This document shows, piece after piece, positions 59,298-64,000 of a stretch of 64,000 nt of DNA. Source of the DNA: Bolinopsis microptera (Eukaryota > Ctenophora > Tentaculata > Lobata > Bolinopsidae). The DNA lies in assembly GCF_026151205.1 (NCBI RefSeq), contig NC_087076.1, positions 20,578,828 to 20,642,827 of the forward strand, in the 5' to 3' direction. The notes beneath the pieces were generated by a model. The model saw only the letters and a program-made list of their open reading frames with translations, was not told the DNA's origin and made no database searches. How positions within the stretch are numbered: position 1 is the first letter of the stretch; each line of letters starts with the position of its first letter. Position numbers and translations under genes: made by a program.

Positions 59298-62200
59298 TCA
59301 TGTTGTAGGTCCTTCCTTTTCTTTTCTGTCACTCGGGGGGAACCTCCGCTTGTTCACTTTACTCAAGAATCTGGCAGTTTCTCTGATCAATAGGATATCC
59401 TTGAAGAGGTCGGCAAAGGTCTCCGCTCCAGAGGTGATCATGGTTCTCGCCTGCTGACCTATGTTTCGCCTCAGGTCGTCGTAAAGCGAACAATCCGTAA
59501 GAACGTGTTTCTCATCTTCAATGATCGGCTCAAACATTGGTAGTTCGGCCAGTATACCGACAGCTTCAAGGTCTGATGAAGAACAGTGCTTACAAATGCG
59601 ACTGAGCGGATTTTCACGGTTGATGGCGTATCTACCGGTCTCGATGTTGAACTTATGAGCACTCATTCTGAACTGCGCCAGCCGCTTCACCTCTTCTCCA
59701 CTGAGCTGCAGGTTCAGGTACGCTTCAGCTGTAAATTCACTTTTGATAGTGTTGTAGAAACTGAGCTTCCGGTTGTTTTGCCGCTCATCGTTCCAACAGT
59801 TAATAAAAGTACTACGTAGTGCTGTTTTGAATTGGTTGGGGTAGGTCAACCTGCGAGATGATACTGACTGAAGGCTTTGTCGGAGATCTTCTATACCTTT
59901 GTACCATGGCAGATTGAGTGTGCGTTGTTCTATGAACGCCTGTCTGGCTAGACTTGTGCAACCAGCTCTGTCCATTTGCTCAAGTCGGTTGAAATACCCA
60001 AATACTTGCTTTGATGCCTTTATCACTAGGGGGCAGCGGCCTGTATCACCCCATACACTCGCATTTGAGGTTTTTCTGCCCACTCCTAAGGTCCACTTGA
60101 GGAATGAGAGATGAAGCTTTTCGAGAGGATCTCTTGCAGTCTCCTTCAGGAGAGATTTGGTGTTGATATTATCTTGATAGTTTCTGACAAAGAGAGTCTC
60201 TGGGAGCCACACCTGACATCCGTATGTCACAATCGGTACCACAAGCGCGTCGAATAGCTTGAATACGATTGTTCGCCTGAAGTGTCTTAAGTCAATACTG
60301 CTTTTTAGCGCGAAGTAGCTTCTGAGACCTTTTTGCTTCAGTTTGTTCTGTGCTACTGCTGAAGAACCGTTGAGGGTAAAGGTTATCCCGAGGTAGCAAT
60401 ATTCTCGAACTGATGTGATGTTGGTTTCGCCGAGTTGGAATGTCAGACTCTCTTTAAGGAGCCTCCCGGAACGGTTGAACACCATCACTGCCGTTTTTCC
60501 GATGTTAACGGTTAGTCCCCATTCGATACAGTAACTGTGTAAAACGTTTAGAAGTTTCTGTAGTCCAGTATGGTCAAGGGCAAGAAGTATAAGATCATCA
60601 GCCCAGAGGAGATGAGTGATATTAACATTATTCAGTTCAGGGACGTTGACTTCCTCAGCGTTATCCAGATCTAGGGAGAGTTGGTGGATGAAACACTTGA
60701 ACAGCTCAGGAGACATCGGGTGACCTTGCTCAGTCCCACAGTGAACGTCGATTGTCTCTGACAATCTGTTCAACAGTTTGATTTTTGCTGAGGAATGTGA
60801 ATACATCTGCTCGATACATTGAAAGTATCGACCTCTTACTCCTAGCTCCCAGAGTTTATAGAGCATGGCATCTCGGCACACAGAGTCGAACGCCTTCGCG
60901 TAGTCGACGAAGCATCCATATAGCCTCTTTTTCCGTTGCGTTACATACTTTTGGATGCAAGTTGAGAGTGTTAGTATGTGGTCACTCGTCTGTGCTTTTT
61001 TACAGAACCCTAGCTGGTTTATGGTGTCTGGACAATTCAGTGACCGGAATGTGAGTAGGCGCTGTAATAAGATAGTTGAAAACAGCTTCCCAACATTGCT
61101 CGCCACGGCTATCGCCCGGTAGTTGTTCGGATCGTATACACTCCCCTTTTTGTGCAAGGGGGTAACTAGAGAGGTCGTCCATGGATACTCCCCGAGTTTC
61201 AAACAGTGGTTGAACAGGTTGAGAACAGCTGACAGCATTGGTTCATCTGACGAGATGAGGAACTCATTCAGGATTTTATCTTCGGCGATGGCTTTCCCTT
61301 TCTTAAGGCCTTTGATGGCGGTCCGAAGTTCCTCTATTTCGATATCTTTGTCCAGAACTTCCACGAGTTCATGAACACGAAGTTCAGTCTTTCTGCGTTC
61401 CGTGAAGTCAGCAGTTTCTTCATTCGGGATGGAAGGTTTTGAGTACAGCTCTTTGAAGAATTTACAGAAGTTCATCATATCGAAAACGTCCAGCTTTGAG
61501 CCATTTGAGGAGAAGCTTTTAAGTTTCTTAAAGCGACTCCAGTTTATGTCGCGCCCCTCGTCAACATCACGACAAAGAGATTCCACGAACTTGGCCTTCT
61601 TCTGTCTCACGAGCTTTCGGTATTCGCGGCGTTTGTTGTAGTAGCTGTCTCTCAGTTCTTTATCAAGAGGACTTTTACCGTATGTTTTAGCTAATCGATT
61701 TAGTTCACGTTTTTCGATGATGCAGGCAATATCAAACCATGGAGACTTCGGTTTTGCCCTTTTGTATCCCCGAGTTTTCCTATTGAGGGGTTTTTGTTTA
61801 TGTTTTCTAGGTCTTGGTAGGGCCTGATCAGCCATATCACGATAAATGCCGACGATGTTTTCATTGAGCTTAATGACATCCTCCTTTTTTACGCAAACAG
61901 CTTCAACCAGTTCCGCGATTCTGCTTGCAAACTGGGGTTCTTTTTGGACATCTAGGAACTGCTGTTTATTCTCTGAAGCATTCTCGTCCCATTTGTGTTT
62001 TATTGGGGCTGGCTGGAGTGAGGATAGAATTTCGTCCGGATCAATTATATAATTATGACTCAGTTTCAGTGTGCATAAGCATGGGCGGTGGTCTGAGAAT
62101 TTCGTAAGATCTAAGACCTTAAGACTTTGCACCGATTCCCTTAGCATGGGGGATGCTGTTACGTAGTCTACAACGCTGTGTCCATTGTAATTAATTGAGG

Positions 62201-62924
62201 TGGGTTCCCCAAAGATGTCTCCTAGTGTATCACCATTAAGAATGCTAAGGTTCAGACTGGATATGAAGTCCAGAAAGAGTTTTCCCCTTGTGTTTATCAC
62301 AGAGTCTTTGCTTGATCTTGTTGATTTTTCTGGAAAGCTTGCGATTGTTGAGAAAGCCTCGATGTCAGCTGGAGGTTCATCATCAAAGTTAAAGTTGAGG
62401 TCCCCTGTTCTTGCATTGAAGTCTCCTAGAACCAGTTTCTCGCCAAGATCTGTGTTTTCAGCAACAAAGTCAATAATGGATTCGAGTGTTGACTGGGATG
62501 GTCCACCATTGCTGTTTTTCAGTCTCTTTTTGTAGGATGACTGCTCTGGGGAGTCGTATACGTTGATTATTGTGAACTTAAGAGTATCATCAGTGGCGGG
62601 GCAAAAAGTCACCGCTTGAATATCTGGATGGGAGCTTTTTACGGGCTTGAAGTCTCCTGACAGGGATCGATGGACCCCCACACATAGCCCACCGGAGCGC
62701 GAGCCGGTTCTAAGGCTATTGTAGCATTTGAAGTTTGGAAGGTGGAACTCAGCCTTCGTTTCCTGCAGGCAGAATATGTTACACCCAATGAGAAGTTTGA
62801 CGAAGTCCTCATCATCGGCCTTGGGGCCCTCTTTGAAGGACATTGAGTCATGAATGTTCCACGACAAGATCCTCATAAGGTCTTGTTGGTGGCTCGTAGT
62901 CCTATCAGGTATAGAATTAATCAT
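59298..62924 (-). CDS. LINE ORF2: endonuclease, reverse transcriptase, C-terminal zinc knuckle
   Basis: A 1208-codon intact frame; the ATG at 62924 lies inside the ATGATTAA overlap with ORF1. The endonuclease has ILSWNIHDS, FCLQETKAE, INVYDSP, VLGDFNARTGD and FSDHRPCLCTL. The reverse transcriptase has NYRAIAVASNVGKLF, FVDYAKAFDSV, GTEQGHPMSPELF and LLWADDLILLA (catalytic ADD), then a thumb with YLGITFTLNG. The region after it has LEKLHLSFLKWTLGVGRKTSN and a CCHC-like cluster CKHC ... HVLTDC near the C-terminus. The RT differs in type from the two other LINEs (WADD and EQGHPMSP rather than PQGS). I leave the clade open. Confidence 0.9.
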   Translation of the reverse strand: MINSIPDRTTSHQQDLMRILSWNIHDSMSFKEGPKADDEDFVKLLIGCNIFCLQETKAEFHLPNFKCYNSLRTGSRSGGLCVGVHRSLSGDFKPVKSSHPDIQAVTFCPATDDTLKFTIINVYDSPEQSSYKKRLKNSNGGPSQSTLESIIDFVAENTDLGEKLVLGDFNARTGDLNFNFDDEPPADIEAFSTIASFPEKSTRSSKDSVINTRGKLFLDFISSLNLSILNGDTLGDIFGEPTSINYNGHSVVDYVTASPMLRESVQSLKVLDLTKFSDHRPCLCTLKLSHNYIIDPDEILSSLQPAPIKHKWDENASENKQQFLDVQKEPQFASRIAELVEAVCVKKEDVIKLNENIVGIYRDMADQALPRPRKHKQKPLNRKTRGYKRAKPKSPWFDIACIIEKRELNRLAKTYGKSPLDKELRDSYYNKRREYRKLVRQKKAKFVESLCRDVDEGRDINWSRFKKLKSFSSNGSKLDVFDMMNFCKFFKELYSKPSIPNEETADFTERRKTELRVHELVEVLDKDIEIEELRTAIKGLKKGKAIAEDKILNEFLISSDEPMLSAVLNLFNHCLKLGEYPWTTSLVTPLHKKGSVYDPNNYRAIAVASNVGKLFSTILLQRLLTFRSLNCPDTINQLGFCKKAQTSDHILTLSTCIQKYVTQRKKRLYGCFVDYAKAFDSVCRDAMLYKLWELGVRGRYFQCIEQMYSHSSAKIKLLNRLSETIDVHCGTEQGHPMSPELFKCFIHQLSLDLDNAEEVNVPELNNVNITHLLWADDLILLALDHTGLQKLLNVLHSYCIEWGLTVNIGKTAVMVFNRSGRLLKESLTFQLGETNITSVREYCYLGITFTLNGSSAVAQNKLKQKGLRSYFALKSSIDLRHFRRTIVFKLFDALVVPIVTYGCQVWLPETLFVRNYQDNINTKSLLKETARDPLEKLHLSFLKWTLGVGRKTSNASVWGDTGRCPLVIKASKQVFGYFNRLEQMDRAGCTSLARQAFIEQRTLNLPWYKGIEDLRQSLQSVSSRRLTYPNQFKTALRSTFINCWNDERQNNRKLSFYNTIKSEFTAEAYLNLQLSGEEVKRLAQFRMSAHKFNIETGRYAINRENPLSRICKHCSSSDLEAVGILAELPMFEPIIEDEKHVLTDCSLYDDLRRNIGQQARTMITSGAETFADLFKDILLIRETARFLSKVNKRRFPPSDRKEKEGPTT

Positions 62925-64000
62925 TGCGCTTCCTTTTCGGTTTGTATCCAGTTTCGTCCTCGTAATTCCCGTGACTGGTCTCCATGTCTACAGTTCTATA
63001 AAGAGAATCACGAAACTTCAGCCAGGTTTTCCGTTGGCCTCTTTCTGAGAGGAACAGTTCTACGCCATTTTTTCCTGTCCCTTTGTTTATGAATCCACCG
63101 AGATTACGATTACACGATGTAAAGACACGGTTTCGGTATTTTTGTCCTGATCTGAGGTTGCTCACAAAAGTTGACAGCAAGCCATTAAAGGATTCAATCT
63201 CCTCGGTCAGACGAGGGTAGCCAGGGATTGGGATGATCGCTGATAGGCAGAGTTTAGCCGTTGTCGATTCGAGGATGTTGTAGACCATCTGTTTATATTT
63301 ACCGAAAAGATCGTCAGCAGAAAGTTTGAGCCAGAATAGGTCTTGAAATCCTGTATGCACGAACACGACATCTGGTTTTGTGTTTCGCACTTTTGATACG
63401 AGGCCTCCTTTCGAAATGATGTCGTCGACCGAGAAGGCTCGATATGTGCTGATCTCAAAACGACTGCTAAATTTGGTCCCGTCAAATTTGTTGAAAAAAT
63501 CATCGTGAACAAGGAGACATTTTCGGTTCGACCGCTGGGTCGGATGTGATCTTCCTCTTGGTGTTTCTGGGCTGGTCTGGGCATTCTCCTTTGGTGATTT
63601 TTGTGCTGGCTCCTTGTGGCTTAGGTTGTTAGCAGATACGGTTTCTCCATGAGTGCTATTTACTGTTGCCACATGGCTAGTTGGGATAGAATCTCCTGTA
63701 TTTTCAGTTTGATCTATTCCTGGAGTCTTATCCTTATCAAGATCGGTTTTCTCGGAGGGGGGCTGTGATCGACTACTTCCTTCTGGTTCATGTTGTCGGC
63801 ATTGGCCATTGGTATCGTTGGCTGTTGAAGTTGTGGCTTCTTCCCGGTCCTCCTTCTTGTTTGATGGTTTCCTAGGTCGTTTAGTACCCAGTGGTGATGG
63901 GGCTGTCTCACATGAAAGCCTCGTGTCATGGCTTCCTAGAACCTTGATATTCTGTTGTTTTTTTGTTCTGTCACTGCAGTGATTGCTTGAGGTCTGGTTA
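62917..64000 (-). CDS. LINE ORF1 with SGNH-hydrolase-like domain, 5' end outside the window
   Basis: The frame is open from the window edge to TAA at 62917, at least 360 codons. The N-terminal visible part is polar and low-complexity (QPPSEKTDLDKDK). From about 63500 it has the fold pattern of the SGNH/GDSL esterases that some LINE ORF1 proteins carry: CLLVHDDFFNKF where GDS should be, a strand-rich PDVVFVHTGFQDLFW where the GxND block should be, CLSAIIPIPGY, a FNGLLSTFVSNL helix and NGVELFLSERGQRKTW where DGVHLS...G is expected. The serine, asparagine and histidine positions appear replaced by Asp, Gln and Glu, so it is probably not an active esterase. The C-terminus is basic (KPKRKRND). Confidence 0.7.
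   Translation of the reverse strand, partial: NQTSSNHCSDRTKKQQNIKVLGSHDTRLSCETAPSPLGTKRPRKPSNKKEDREEATTSTANDTNGQCRQHEPEGSSRSQPPSEKTDLDKDKTPGIDQTENTGDSIPTSHVATVNSTHGETVSANNLSHKEPAQKSPKENAQTSPETPRGRSHPTQRSNRKCLLVHDDFFNKFDGTKFSSRFEISTYRAFSVDDIISKGGLVSKVRNTKPDVVFVHTGFQDLFWLKLSADDLFGKYKQMVYNILESTTAKLCLSAIIPIPGYPRLTEEIESFNGLLSTFVSNLRSGQKYRNRVFTSCNRNLGGFINKGTGKNGVELFLSERGQRKTWLKFRDSLYRTVDMETSHGNYEDETGYKPKRKRND

Larger units (their letters stand above)
58952..64000 (-). mobile_element. Third LINE, with SGNH-like ORF1 (runs off the window)
   Basis: Minus-strand non-LTR element with ORF1 (open to the window edge), ORF2, a 3' UTR of about 300 bases and a 3' tail of five TTGAAATCC-type units at about 58952-58998. 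ORF1 and ORF2 overlap by eight bases, ATGATTAA. Both frames are open and undamaged in the visible part, so this copy could be young. Confidence 0.85.

Overview
This is nuclear DNA of an animal. The evidence is GT-AG introns, a rhodopsin-type GPCR, a spenito/RBM15-type protein with a SPOC domain, an endophilin-B-type BAR protein, the WASH-complex subunit WASHC3, mitochondrial ATP synthase subunit b, three kinds of LINE retrotransposon, tRNA-derived SINEs and many short terminal-inverted-repeat (TIR) elements. The base composition is AT-rich. I cannot name the species. The mixture would suit a cnidarian, sponge, placozoan or other invertebrate, but nothing here is decisive.

Layout. 1-1000: (CT)n microsatellite, a 13-bp minisatellite and a small transposon. 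1015-1786 (+): last two exons of a GPCR. 4244-8977 (-): a large unrecognised nuclear-looking protein, mostly one 4.4-kb exon, rich in psi-K-x-E motifs. 9991-12554: two adjacent inverted-repeat elements flanked by TTAA. 12643-13656 (-): WASHC3. 14081-20965 (-): ATP5PB in four exons, with a 5.7-kb last intron holding a TIR-bounded minisatellite and a LINE with an intact 983-residue ORF2. 21.7-23.7 kb: two tRNA-derived SINEs and a hAT-type element. 26.2-28.6 kb (+): a 5'-truncated, frameshifted CR1-type LINE. 29019-29954 (+): divergent mitochondrial carrier. 33436-35396 (+): spenito/RBM15-like protein. 36269-44359 (+): endophilin-B-like N-BAR protein in nine exons, ending without an SH3 domain. 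45.3-49.5 kb: a nested cluster of miniature elements. 50294-52253 (-): SVOP/SV2-like MFS transporter whose coding exon is split by a 673-bp TIR element. 52.8-56.2 kb: MITEs, LINE ORF1 debris ending in a perfect 80-bp palindrome, and more MITEs. 57.2-58.9 kb: a 1.7-kb inverted repeat. 59.0-64.0 kb (-): a third LINE with intact ORF2 (1208 aa) and an SGNH-hydrolase-like ORF1 running off the window.

The host genes share no pathway; they are ordinary housekeeping and signalling genes. The unusual content is mobile DNA. Several miniature families can be defined here by target-site duplications: 8 bp (two families), 9 bp (one family), TTAA (two elements) and TA (several). They are inserted into one another, so a relative order can be read. 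Exon junctions were worked out by hand from splice sites, reading phase and protein similarity recalled from memory. No database search was run.
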